A model generated the notes under the pieces. The model was not told the DNA's origin, did no database searches, and was given only the letters and a program-made list of their open reading frames with translations. Shown here piece by piece: positions 46,058-53,200 of a stretch of DNA of 64,000 nt. The stretch comes from Patulibacter brassicae (lineage in GTDB: Bacteria > Actinomycetota > Thermoleophilia > Solirubrobacterales > Solirubrobacteraceae), in the NCBI RefSeq assembly GCF_033949425.1, contig NZ_JAXAVX010000001.1:1027788-1091787 (forward strand). The letters are read 5' to 3'. The translations under genes were made by a program, and so were the position numbers. How positions within the stretch are numbered: position 1 is the stretch's first letter; each line of letters opens with the position of its first letter.

Positions 46058-48208
46058 TCAGCTCGTGGACAGGACGACGGGGAAGACCGCGTCGGCACCG
46101 CGCCGGCGCAGCTGGCCCCCCACCATCGCCAGCGTCCATCCGCTCTGCCGCACGTCGTCGACGAGCAGGGCGCGGCCCGGCGGCACCGTCCCCTCGACGG
46201 CGAACGCCCCGCGGACGTTCGCCGCCTGCTGGGCGGCGCCGTGCTGCGCCGCCTGCGGCGGACGGTCCTCGCGACGGACGACCACCGGCGCCCAGGGCAG
46301 CTCGAGCCGCGCGGCCAGGCGCTCGCCGAGGTCCTGGACGACGTCCGGCTCGCCGCGCCGGGAGGGCACCGCGGCGACCCACTGCACCGGGACGCGCCAG
46401 TCGCGGACGAGCGCGGCCAGCGCGTCGACCGTCTCGTCCGAGACCCGGCCGGCGCCGAGCTCGCGCCGCGCCTGATCGTCCCAGCCCGCGTCGCCGCGGC
46501 GGGCGAGCGCCCGCCCCGGCTCCACCCGCACGTCCTGCGGGATCTTGCGCAGCGCGCCGCTGGTCGCGTCCGGCGCCATCCGCTTCGGGTCGAAGTCGAC
46601 GGGCCGGGAGCGGAGGTGCTGCTGCGCCTCGCGCACGAGCGCGACGTGGGCGTCGCCCTCCAGCGGCTGGTGCCGGGGACCGGCGCAGACCGCGCAGCGC
46701 CCGCAGTCCTGCGGATCGGGATCGTCGAGCTGCTCCTGGAGCGTGCGCATGAGGCAGCGCCCGTCGCTGCCGAACGCCGCCATCGCGCGCTGCTCCTCGC
46801 GCCGGAGCTCGGTGACGTGCGCGTAGCGGTCCGCGTCGTAGCGCCAGTCGCTCTCGGGGACGGCGATCCAGCGGCCGCCGGCGCGCCGCACGGCGCCCTC
46901 GACGTCGAGGATCTTCAGCATCGCCTCGAGCCGCGTGAGGCCGAGGTTCACGCGCGACTGCAGCTCGCGGCTCGTGAGGCCCGCCTCCCCCGCCTCGTCG
47001 AGCGCGGCGCGCACCTCGGCCACGCGCTCGGCCGTGGGGAACGCCTGGCTGATGAAGAAGTCCTGGATCCGGCGGTCCTCGCGACCGCGCAGAAGGACGA
47101 CCTCCGCGTGGTCCACGCCGCGGCCGGCGCGACCGACCTGCTGGTAGTAGGCCACGACCGATCCGGGGGCCTGGTAGTGGACGATGAACCCGAGGTCCGG
47201 CTTGTCGTAGCCCATGCCCAGGGCGCTCGTGGCCACCACGACCTTCACCTCGTCGCGGCGCAGGCGCTCCTCCAGCGCGATCCGCGCCTCGCTGTCCTGC
47301 TGACCGGTGTAGGCCGCCGCCGCGATGCCGTGCTCGGCGAGGAACCCGGCGACCTGCTCGGCGTCGGACACGGTCAGCGCGTAGACGATCCCCGACCCGG
47401 GCAACGGCGCCTCCCCCGTCGCCGGATCCGCGCGGAGGTGCTCGACGAGCCACGCCAGGCGCTCGGCCGGATGCGCGAGCTCGACGACCTCCAGCCGCAG
47501 CGACCGGCGGGCGAGCGAGCCGCGGTACGTGCGCAGCACCGGTGCCGCCTCGTCCGGTCCCGCGCCCGCTCGCGGGGCGGTGAGCTGCTCCGTGACGTCG
47601 GCGACCACGCGATCGTTCGCGGTGGCGGTCGTGCCGAGGACGGCCGCCTGCTGCGGCAGCCCGGCGAGGACGTCCCCGATCCGGCGGTAGTCGGGCCGGA
47701 AGTCGTGGCCCCAGTCCGAGACGCAGTGCGCCTCGTCGATCACGAGCAGGCCGGTCCGCCCGGCGACCACGGGCAGCAGGCGCTCCCGGAAGCGGTCGGC
47801 GTTCAGCCGCTCCGGGCCGATGAGGAGCAGGTCGACGGCGTCCTGCTCGATGAGGCCCTCGATCGTCGCCCACTCGGCCTGGTTCGTCGAGTTCACCGTG
47901 TGGGCCCGCAGGCCCATCGCCTCGGCGGCCTGGAGCTGGTTGCGCATGAGCGCCAGCAGCGGCGAGACGATGAGCGTCGGGCCGGCGCCGCGGGCGCGCA
48001 GGAGCGCCGTGGCGACGAAGTACACGGCGCTCTTCCCCCACCCGGTGCGCTGGACGCAGAGCACCCGCGCGCGGTCCTCGACGAGGTCGCGGATCGCGTC
48101 GAGCTGGTGCTCGCGGAAGGTCGCCCGCGGATCGCCCGTCAGCGCCCGCAGGCGGGCGAGCGCCTCGTCCTCGAGCGCCGGGGCCGTCTCGGTCATCGTG
48201 GTCGACAT
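46058..48208 (-). CDS. RecQ-family DNA helicase fused to a C-terminal phosphoribosyltransferase-like domain
   Basis: A 716-residue protein. The superfamily 2 helicase core has REHQLDAIRD near 32, Walker A QRTGWGKSAVYF near 52, DEAHCVSDWGHDFRPDY near 156, GTTATAND near 190 and QVGRAGRG near 363. A cysteine cluster (CLMRTL...CGRCAVC near 505-530) is the RecQ zinc module. Residues from about 590 differ from E. coli RecQ, ending with ALLVDDVRQSGWTLAMVGGQLRRRGADAVFPVVL, the PRPP-loop signature of type I phosphoribosyltransferases (ComF-like). It is probably a DNA repair helicase with a nucleotide-sensing domain. No HRDC domain was seen. Confidence 0.87.
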   Translation of the reverse strand: MSTTMTETAPALEDEALARLRALTGDPRATFREHQLDAIRDLVEDRARVLCVQRTGWGKSAVYFVATALLRARGAGPTLIVSPLLALMRNQLQAAEAMGLRAHTVNSTNQAEWATIEGLIEQDAVDLLLIGPERLNADRFRERLLPVVAGRTGLLVIDEAHCVSDWGHDFRPDYRRIGDVLAGLPQQAAVLGTTATANDRVVADVTEQLTAPRAGAGPDEAAPVLRTYRGSLARRSLRLEVVELAHPAERLAWLVEHLRADPATGEAPLPGSGIVYALTVSDAEQVAGFLAEHGIAAAAYTGQQDSEARIALEERLRRDEVKVVVATSALGMGYDKPDLGFIVHYQAPGSVVAYYQQVGRAGRGVDHAEVVLLRGREDRRIQDFFISQAFPTAERVAEVRAALDEAGEAGLTSRELQSRVNLGLTRLEAMLKILDVEGAVRRAGGRWIAVPESDWRYDADRYAHVTELRREEQRAMAAFGSDGRCLMRTLQEQLDDPDPQDCGRCAVCAGPRHQPLEGDAHVALVREAQQHLRSRPVDFDPKRMAPDATSGALRKIPQDVRVEPGRALARRGDAGWDDQARRELGAGRVSDETVDALAALVRDWRVPVQWVAAVPSRRGEPDVVQDLGERLAARLELPWAPVVVRREDRPPQAAQHGAAQQAANVRGAFAVEGTVPPGRALLVDDVRQSGWTLAMVGGQLRRRGADAVFPVVLSTS

Positions 48209-48302
48209 CCCGACCGATGGTGCCCGATCGCGGGCCGCGCGTGACCGTCGCACCGCACCGGTTCGGTGCCGATCCGGTGTCGCGGGCGCGTCGGCGCGCG
48301 CC

Positions 48303-48690
48303 TCAGGCGGGCGGCGCGTCGAGCACTCGCGCGACGAGCCCGCGGTAGAGCAGCGCGATCGCGTCCCCGAAGAGCTCGGCCGGGAACCCGTCGGGATCGG
48401 CGGCGTGCTTCTGCGCGAGGCCCGCGGACAGCGCGAGGATCGTGGCCGCCATGCCGTCGGCGGCCGCCGCGACGGAGGCCGGCGCGCCGAGCCGCTCCGC
48501 GCGGACCGCGAGCGCGCGGGCCAGCGCGCTTCGCAGGCGGACCTCCCGCTCGGCCGCGCGGGCGCCGAGCGCCCCCGGGCCGCTGGCTCGCACGTACGCG
48601 CGACACCGCCCCCGACCGGCGGCGGAACCGGTCGCTGCGGCCGACCGCCCGGCGACGTCCGGCCGCCGAGCGACCGGACCCGCGGGCGAG
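48303..48690 (-). pseudogene. TetR-family regulator remnant (C-terminal ligand domain only)
   Basis: The open frame 48593-48303 (96 aa) has helices typical of the TetR ligand-binding half: EREVRLRSALARALAVRAERLG, MAATILALSAGLAQKHAADPDGFPAELFGDAIALLYRGLVARVLD. No helix-turn-helix is encoded upstream. The frame can be followed about 30 codons further toward 48690 without regulator features before the cysO stop at 48695. I read it as a 5'-truncated gene. A stand-alone small protein starting at the GTG at 48593 is the alternative. Confidence 0.55.
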
Positions 48691-48694
48691 GGCG

Positions 48695-48970
48695 CTAGCG
48701 GCCGCCGGCCATCGCCGGCAGGATGACGAGCTCGTCGCGCTCGCCGACGCCCGTGTCGAGGCCGTCGAGCACGCGGACGTCCTCGTCGTTGAGGTAGACG
48801 TTGACGAACCGGTTCAGGTCGCCGTCGGCGCCGAAGAGCTGCGCCTGCAGCTCCCCGTGCGCGGACACGAGGGCGTCGAGCACCTCGCGGACCGTCGCGC
48901 CGTCGGCGGACACCTGACGCTCGCCGCCGACGGCGGGGCGGAGCACCGGGGGGATGCGGATCGTGGCCAT
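48695..48970 (-). CDS. cysO: CysO-like ubiquitin-fold sulfur carrier ending Gly-Gly-Arg
   Basis: A 91-residue MoaD/ThiS-fold carrier. It matches mycobacterial CysO along its length: IRIPPVLRPAVGGERQVSADGATV, NRFVNVYLNDEDVRVLDGLDT, and DELVILPAMAGG. CysO is adenylated at its C-terminal Gly, receives sulfide, and hands it to CysM-bound aminoacrylate. Here the protein ends GGR rather than GG (TAG follows at 48697-48695), so the Gly-Gly is masked by one Arg. The ATG at 48970 lies 9 nt after TACGAT (48985-48980); an AGGAA is also in place as a Shine-Dalgarno. It is 32 nt after the activating-enzyme gene. Confidence 0.92.
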   Translation of the reverse strand: MATIRIPPVLRPAVGGERQVSADGATVREVLDALVSAHGELQAQLFGADGDLNRFVNVYLNDEDVRVLDGLDTGVGERDELVILPAMAGGR

Positions 48971-49002
48971 GGGTTCCTGATCGTAGACGGGTCGGCCGCG
49001 GC

Positions 49003-50190
49003 TCAGCCGGCGGCGGCGCAGAAGGCCTCGTAGTCCGGGAACACGCCCATCTCCTCGTCGGAGATCGACGCGGGGTCCCGCGAGCAGACGGGGCACTCCG
49101 GATCGCGGCGGACCTTCACCTCGCGCATCTCGGCCGCGAGGGCGTCGTACATCAGGAGGCGGCCGCGCAGCGAGTCGCCCTGCTCGATGATGAGCTTGAT
49201 GACCTCGGTGGCCTGGAGCAGGCCCGCGGTGCCCGGCAGGACGCCGAGGACGCCGTTGGCGCCGCACGACGGCGCCAGCTCGGCGGGGGGCGGCGTCGGG
49301 AAGAGGCAGCGATAGCACGGGCCGTCGTGCGCGGTGTCGAACACCGACAGCTGCGCCTCGAAGCCGAGGATCGCCGCGCTCACGACGGGCTTGCCGAGGC
49401 GGACCGCGGCATCGTTGATGAGGTAGCGCGTCGGGAAGTTGTCCGTGCCGTCGACGATCACGTCGTACTGGCGGAAGAGCTCCAGCACCGTGTCGGCCTC
49501 GAGCCGCTGCTGGTGCTGGACGACCGTGACCTCGGGGTTCAGGTCGTTGATCCGCTGCGCGGCCGACTCGACCTTCGGCACGCCGATGGTCGCCGTGCCG
49601 TGGACGACCTGGCGCTGGAGGTTCGAGAGGTCGACGACGTCGTCGTCGACGATCCCGAGGGTGCCGACGCCGGCGGCGGCGAGGTACAGCGCGTTCGGCG
49701 AGCCGAGCGCGCCGGCGCCGATCAGCAGGACCTTCGAGTCGATGAGCTTCAGCTGCCCGTCGATGCCGACCTCGTTGATGAGGATGTGGCGGCTGTAGCG
49801 CTCGCGCTGCTCGGCGGTGAGGCTGCGCGGGACGTCGACCTCGTAGCCGCGGTCCTTCCACAGCGTGTAGCCGCCGGTCATCGACTCGACGCGCTCGTAG
49901 CCGAGATCCTCCTTCAGCGTGCGCGCGGCGAGCGCCGACCGGTTGCCCGAGGCGCAGTAGAGGACGACGCGCTTGGCGCGGTCGCCGACGGCCCCGTCGA
50001 TCCGCGACTCGAGGAAGCCGCGCGGGACGTGGACGGCGCCCGGCAGCTTGCCCGCGGCGACCTCGTCGCTCTCGCGGACGTCGATGATCGCGACGTCCGG
50101 GTCCCAGAGGACCTCGTGGACCTGCGTGGGGTCGACCTCGTCGACCGCGCTCTTGACCTGGCGGACGAACTCCGCACCGGAGGGGGTCAT
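49003..50190 (-). CDS. Rhodanese-E1 sulfurtransferase/adenylyltransferase (MoeZ-like, domains inverted)
   Basis: A 395-residue enzyme that activates a ubiquitin-like sulfur carrier. Residues 1-118 are a rhodanese domain with persulfide Cys79 in LYCASGNRS. Residues 128-395 are a ThiF/MoeB E1: LLIGAGALGSPNALYLAAAGVG near 155, VDDDVVDLSNLQRQ near 181, KVESAAQRINDLNP near 206, and a zinc site of C292, C295, C366 and C369. Mycobacterial MoeZ has E1 first and rhodanese last; here the order is reversed. AGGTGA precedes the ATG at 50190. It lies upstream of cysO and probably charges it. Confidence 0.92.
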   Translation of the reverse strand: MTPSGAEFVRQVKSAVDEVDPTQVHEVLWDPDVAIIDVRESDEVAAGKLPGAVHVPRGFLESRIDGAVGDRAKRVVLYCASGNRSALAARTLKEDLGYERVESMTGGYTLWKDRGYEVDVPRSLTAEQRERYSRHILINEVGIDGQLKLIDSKVLLIGAGALGSPNALYLAAAGVGTLGIVDDDVVDLSNLQRQVVHGTATIGVPKVESAAQRINDLNPEVTVVQHQQRLEADTVLELFRQYDVIVDGTDNFPTRYLINDAAVRLGKPVVSAAILGFEAQLSVFDTAHDGPCYRCLFPTPPPAELAPSCGANGVLGVLPGTAGLLQATEVIKLIIEQGDSLRGRLLMYDALAAEMREVKVRRDPECPVCSRDPASISDEEMGVFPDYEAFCAAAG

Positions 50191-50212
50191 GCCATCACCT
50201 GAAGATCCATCG

Positions 50213-50240
50213 GAATAGACGCTTTACAAAATGTAGCAAT
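50213..50240 (-). promoter_or_regulatory. AT-rich promoter/operator of the MoeZ-like-cysO unit
   Basis: This is one of the lowest-GC spots in the window. TACA-AAA-TGTA (50225-50235) is an inverted repeat. TACATT (50235-50230) and TATTCC (near 50218-50213) are both possible -10 elements on the minus strand. The start codon lies about 25-40 nt on, so the message has a leader with AGGTGA. A sulfur or redox regulator is a reasonable guess. Confidence 0.45.
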
Positions 50241-50336
50241 GGGTGCGCGCAGGCTCCTCGGAGATCCCCGGCGCCGATCCGCTCACGACGGACCCGGCGA
50301 CCGGGCGCGGGACGGGCGGCGACCTCGATCCTGCCG

Positions 50337-50342
50337 TACTCT
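50337..50342 (+). promoter_or_regulatory. -10 hexamer TACTCT for the SCO1-like gene
   Basis: It lies 9 nt before the GTG at 50352. Confidence 0.5.
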
Positions 50343-50351
50343 CGCTCCTCG

Positions 50352-50999
50352 GTGCATCCCCGCGTTCTCTTCGGTCTCGTCGTCACCTGCCTGATCGCCC
50401 TCGGCGTGACCGCGGTCCTCGCCCTGGCGCGACCCGCCGCGGATCGGCAGGAGCTCGCGGACGGCGTCATCAGCGCGAGCTCGCCCTTCGCCGGCGCGTC
50501 CCGCGGCGGCCACCCCTCCCCGGCCTTCCGCCTCCCGGACCAGCGTGGTCGCGCCACGACGCTCGCGCAGCTGCGCGGGCGGCCGGTGATCCTGACGTTC
50601 CTCTACAGCACCTGCGAGGACACCTGCCCGGTGATGGCGCGCCAGATCGCCGGCGCGCTGGACCGCCTCGACGAGCCGGTGCCGTCGATCGCCATCAGCG
50701 TCGATCCCGAGGGCGACACGCCCAGCTCGGCGCAGCGGTTCCTCAACAAGATGCGCCTCGGGGACCGGATGCGGTTCCTGCTCGGCTCGCGCGAGGAGCT
50801 GCACCCCGTCTGGCGCGCGTACGGCATCCGCCCGCAGGGCGACGGGTTCGAGCACAACGCCTACGTCGTGCTGCTCGACGCGCAGGGCCGCCAGCAGGTG
50901 GCGTTCCCGGCGGACAAGCTCACCGACGACGACCTGCTGCACGACGTGCGGGTGCTCCAGGCGCGAGCGTCGTCGAACGCGGCGACCACCGGCCGCTGA
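50352..50999 (+). CDS. SCO1/SenC/PrrC-family copper chaperone
   Basis: A 215-residue membrane-anchored thioredoxin-fold protein for CuA assembly in cytochrome oxidase subunit II. An N-terminal helix (VLFGLVVTCLIALGVTAVLAL) is followed by SPAFRLPDQRGRATTLAQLRGRPVILTFLYSTCEDTCPVM with the CxxxC copper ligands, SIAISVDPEGDTP, and the third ligand His in GFEHNAYVVLL. The start is a GTG at 50352, 9 nt after TACTCT (50337-50342). It is about 50 kb from coxB in this window, so it is not in the oxidase operon. Confidence 0.92.
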   Translation: MHPRVLFGLVVTCLIALGVTAVLALARPAADRQELADGVISASSPFAGASRGGHPSPAFRLPDQRGRATTLAQLRGRPVILTFLYSTCEDTCPVMARQIAGALDRLDEPVPSIAISVDPEGDTPSSAQRFLNKMRLGDRMRFLLGSREELHPVWRAYGIRPQGDGFEHNAYVVLLDAQGRQQVAFPADKLTDDDLLHDVRVLQARASSNAATTGR

Positions 51000-51016
51000 C
51001 CCGCCGGCGGCCGCGG

Positions 51017-51265
51017 TCAGGCGAGCTGGGCGCCGATCACGGCGACGGCGGCGTCCTCGCGATCGCGAGCCGCGACGTACACCGCCCACCGCTCGTCGCT
51101 CGGCTGCCGGGACCAGGCCGTCCAGGCGTCGCGGACGTCGTCGCGCGCCGCCATCCAGGCCGCGCGAAGGACGTCGTCCTCGTCCGTCCGTCGCACGACG
51201 ATCTCGTGCGTGTCGGCGACCGAGTCGAGGAGCACGTGGAGCTCGGGGGTGTCGCAGGTGCGCAT
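51017..51265 (-). CDS. Small acidic soluble protein, unknown function
   Basis: An 82-residue protein rich in Asp, Ala and Trp: MRTCDTPELHVLLDSVADTHEIVVRR, then AAWMAARDDVRDAWTAWSRQPSDERWAVYVAARDREDAAVAVIGAQLA. The pattern of Trp and Arg/Asp suggests a compact helical bundle. No family recognised. It is convergent with the SCO1-like gene, 17 nt away. The ATG at 51265 has no obvious Shine-Dalgarno. The 222-bp gap upstream holds an inverted repeat but no other gene I can support. Confidence 0.6.
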   Translation of the reverse strand: MRTCDTPELHVLLDSVADTHEIVVRRTDEDDVLRAAWMAARDDVRDAWTAWSRQPSDERWAVYVAARDREDAAVAVIGAQLA

Positions 51266-51335
51266 GGGGCTGGGCTGGTTCGCGGGCGCCGGACCTCGGC
51301 GCGCTCACCCCGGTGAACCCCGGAGTCGGCGGGAG

Positions 51336-51356
51336 GTTGCGCGACCTGTGCGCAAC
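51336..51356. promoter_or_regulatory. 7-bp inverted repeat GTTGCGC-N7-GCGCAAC
   Basis: A perfect dyad at 51336-51342 and 51350-51356 in the gap upstream of the 82-aa gene, about 70 nt before its start. Operator-like spacing. No other feature is seen in 51266-51487. Confidence 0.4.
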
Positions 51357-51487
51357 GCCACCGAGCGCTCGTCGGACCGTCGTGTCGTGAAGGCTATCGG
51401 CGCCTCGGACACTTCCCGGGAGCCCCGCTGGACAAACGGCCGAGCGGGGTCGAACGCCCGCGCCGGAGCGCCGTCGACGCGCGCCGA

Positions 51488-51652
51488 TCAGGAGCGCGAG
51501 GTGCCGTCGAGCAGCTCGTCGCCGTCGTCCTCGAGCGCGTCCTCGTCCGGCATGCGCCGGCCGGCGTACCAGAGGCCGCCGGCGACGAACAGGACGGGCG
51601 CCAGGTACAGGAGGACGTGGTACCAGTGGCCGGCGTGCGCGAGGGGCGTCAC
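51488..51652 (-). CDS. Single-pass membrane microprotein coupled to the large membrane protein
   Basis: About 54 residues from GTG 51652 (58 from ATG 51664): VTPLAHAGHWYHVLLYLAPVLFVAGGLWYAGRRMPDEDALEDDGDELL. It has a short His-containing lumenal end, one membrane helix and an acidic cytosolic tail. The GTG overlaps the upstream stop as GTGA, the usual sign of coupling in this window. Constant partnership with the upstream multi-pass protein suggests an accessory subunit. HAGHWYH could bind metal. Confidence 0.65.
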   Translation of the reverse strand: MTPLAHAGHWYHVLLYLAPVLFVAGGLWYAGRRMPDEDALEDDGDELLDGTSRS

Positions 51653-53106
51653 GACAGCAACCATAGCCCGAGCGACGTGAACGCCACCATCACGGCGAGC
51701 ATCCAGTACTGGGAGCGCACGGCCGCGCGCGGTCCGCGGAACGTCCGCAGGGCCAGGTCGTGCGCGGCGACGAGGCCGGCGACGTGGCCGCCGACGAGCG
51801 CGGCGACCTGCAGGTACCAGGTCGCCTCGGGGGAGATGATCCCGTAGTCGACGCCCCAGCCGGCCGTGCCGAAGAGGTTCGAGCCGTCGCCCCGCGGGTC
51901 CGACAGCAGGAACCCGAGCGCCTGCCCCTGGATGAGCAGCAGCGACACGTAGTGCGCGACGGCGTAGCCGATGGCGATCGGGGCGAGCGTCGGGGCGAAG
52001 CGCCCGAGCAGGTCGACGTCGCGCAGCCGCTCGCGGTCGACGCTGCGCACGCCCGCGACCCCGAGGCGCACGAAGAGCGTCACGAGCCCGACGGCGAGGA
52101 GGATCCCGACGGTCGCCGCGGCGGTCGCGGCGCTCGAGGCGCCGAGCCCGAGGTCGCCGAAGAGGTCCTCCAGCGTCGTGCCGAGGGCCCCGTCGGAGGA
52201 CCAGAGCTCGCCGTTGGAGATGCCGTCGAAGGTCGTCGTGCCGATGAGCGTCAGCACGACGGCCGCGAGGCCCGGGCTCGGCTCGATCGTCGCCAGGCCG
52301 CTGCCCGGGACGCGCAGGCGCACCCGGCCGCGCTCCCAGTGCACCGGGGCGAGGGTCGCCGCGAGGGCGAAGTAGCGCCCGAAGCCGTCGGCCCGGTCCA
52401 GGAACGTCGTCCCGTAGAGCCCGCAGCCCACGAGCATCGCCGCGCCGTAGAGCAGCGCCAGCACGCCGAGCAGCTGGGGGTCGTCGCGGTTGCCCGCCGC
52501 GAGCTCGAGCCACGCGAAGACGAGCAGCACCGCGGCGGCCGGCCACGCGCCGACCCGCTCCGGGTAGCGCAGCGGCGCGGGCAGGGCGTCGGGGCCGCCG
52601 GCCCGCCGGGCGATCCAGCCCCCGGCGTCGGCGATCGCCCGCCACGGGCTCAGGGCGCGCCAGACGTCGCCGACGACGAGCGACAGCACCGGGAGGCCGA
52701 CCCAGAAGCCGACGTAGACCATCGTCGGCGCGAGGTTCGACTGCGGGTTGTCGATCCCGCTGAGCCCGGCCCAGATCGTGAGCCCGTACAGGCCGACGCC
52801 GATCGCGCCGAGCGCGACGCGCCCGGCCGCCTGCGCGCCGACGGGCACTCGCAGGACCCGGCCCTCGGCGAGCACGGCGAGCCGCGGGCGGTGCCACAGC
52901 ACCGTCAGGCCGACGAAGGAGACGACGAGGACGATCGCCGCCGCCCACGCGAACAGCCACTCCGGGATCGGGAGCTCCCGGCCGCCGGCGAGGCCGTGGG
53001 CGTCGGCCGCGGCCGGGACCGCGAGCGTCGACGCGCCGACGGCGAGGAGGGCCACGACCGGCGGGACGAGCCGCGATCGACGCGCGGACGGTGACCGGCG
53101 CAGCAT
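51649..53106 (-). CDS. Large multi-pass membrane protein (actinobacterial family, sometimes labelled fenitrothion hydrolase)
   Basis: A 485-residue protein with a signal-like N-terminus ending AAADAHGLAGGRELPIPEW, then about eleven hydrophobic helices. Conserved-looking polar spots are DAHGLAGGRELPIP, SGIDNPQSNLAPTMVYVGFWVGLP, GDVWRALSPWRAI, HWERGRVRLR and FDGISNGELW. I recall database labels of fenitrothion hydrolase for such proteins, but nothing in the sequence shows hydrolase residues. A copper or respiratory-chain link is possible given the adjacent SCO1-like and thioredoxin-fold genes. The ATG at 53106 is 7 nt after TACCAT (53119-53114). Confidence 0.75.
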   Translation of the reverse strand: MLRRSPSARRSRLVPPVVALLAVGASTLAVPAAADAHGLAGGRELPIPEWLFAWAAAIVLVVSFVGLTVLWHRPRLAVLAEGRVLRVPVGAQAAGRVALGAIGVGLYGLTIWAGLSGIDNPQSNLAPTMVYVGFWVGLPVLSLVVGDVWRALSPWRAIADAGGWIARRAGGPDALPAPLRYPERVGAWPAAAVLLVFAWLELAAGNRDDPQLLGVLALLYGAAMLVGCGLYGTTFLDRADGFGRYFALAATLAPVHWERGRVRLRVPGSGLATIEPSPGLAAVVLTLIGTTTFDGISNGELWSSDGALGTTLEDLFGDLGLGASSAATAAATVGILLAVGLVTLFVRLGVAGVRSVDRERLRDVDLLGRFAPTLAPIAIGYAVAHYVSLLLIQGQALGFLLSDPRGDGSNLFGTAGWGVDYGIISPEATWYLQVAALVGGHVAGLVAAHDLALRTFRGPRAAVRSQYWMLAVMVAFTSLGLWLLS

Positions 53107-53113
53107 CGCCCGG

Positions 53114-53119
53114 ATGGTA
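53114..53119 (-). promoter_or_regulatory. -10 hexamer TACCAT for the large membrane protein
   Basis: Seven nt before the ATG at 53106. Selects this start over an in-frame upstream codon at 53130. Confidence 0.55.
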
Positions 53120-53184
53120 GGCGCGCCCACCCGCCCGGCGTCGCGCGGTGCGACGGCCGCGCCGCACCGGGTCTTCGGCGGCGG

Positions 53185-53190
53185 TACCGT
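53185..53190 (+). promoter_or_regulatory. -10 hexamer TACCGT for the thioredoxin-fold gene
   Basis: Ten nt before the ATG at 53201. Divergent from the TACCAT at 53119-53114. Confidence 0.55.
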
Positions 53191-53200
53191 GGCTCGCCCG

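Noticed and set aside
43193..48244. 1683-codon open frame on the plus strand
   Set aside because: It is antisense to mec, tatA, cysM, the propeller protein and recQ, all with clear family motifs. The translation is a low-complexity Arg/Ala/Asp/Val mix typical of antisense GC-rich frames.
51210..51680. 156-codon plus-strand frame over the 51.3-kb gap
   Set aside because: Composition is Arg/Ser/Ala noise. It is antisense to the 82-aa gene at one end and the membrane genes at the other. The gap is better explained as regulatory sequence.
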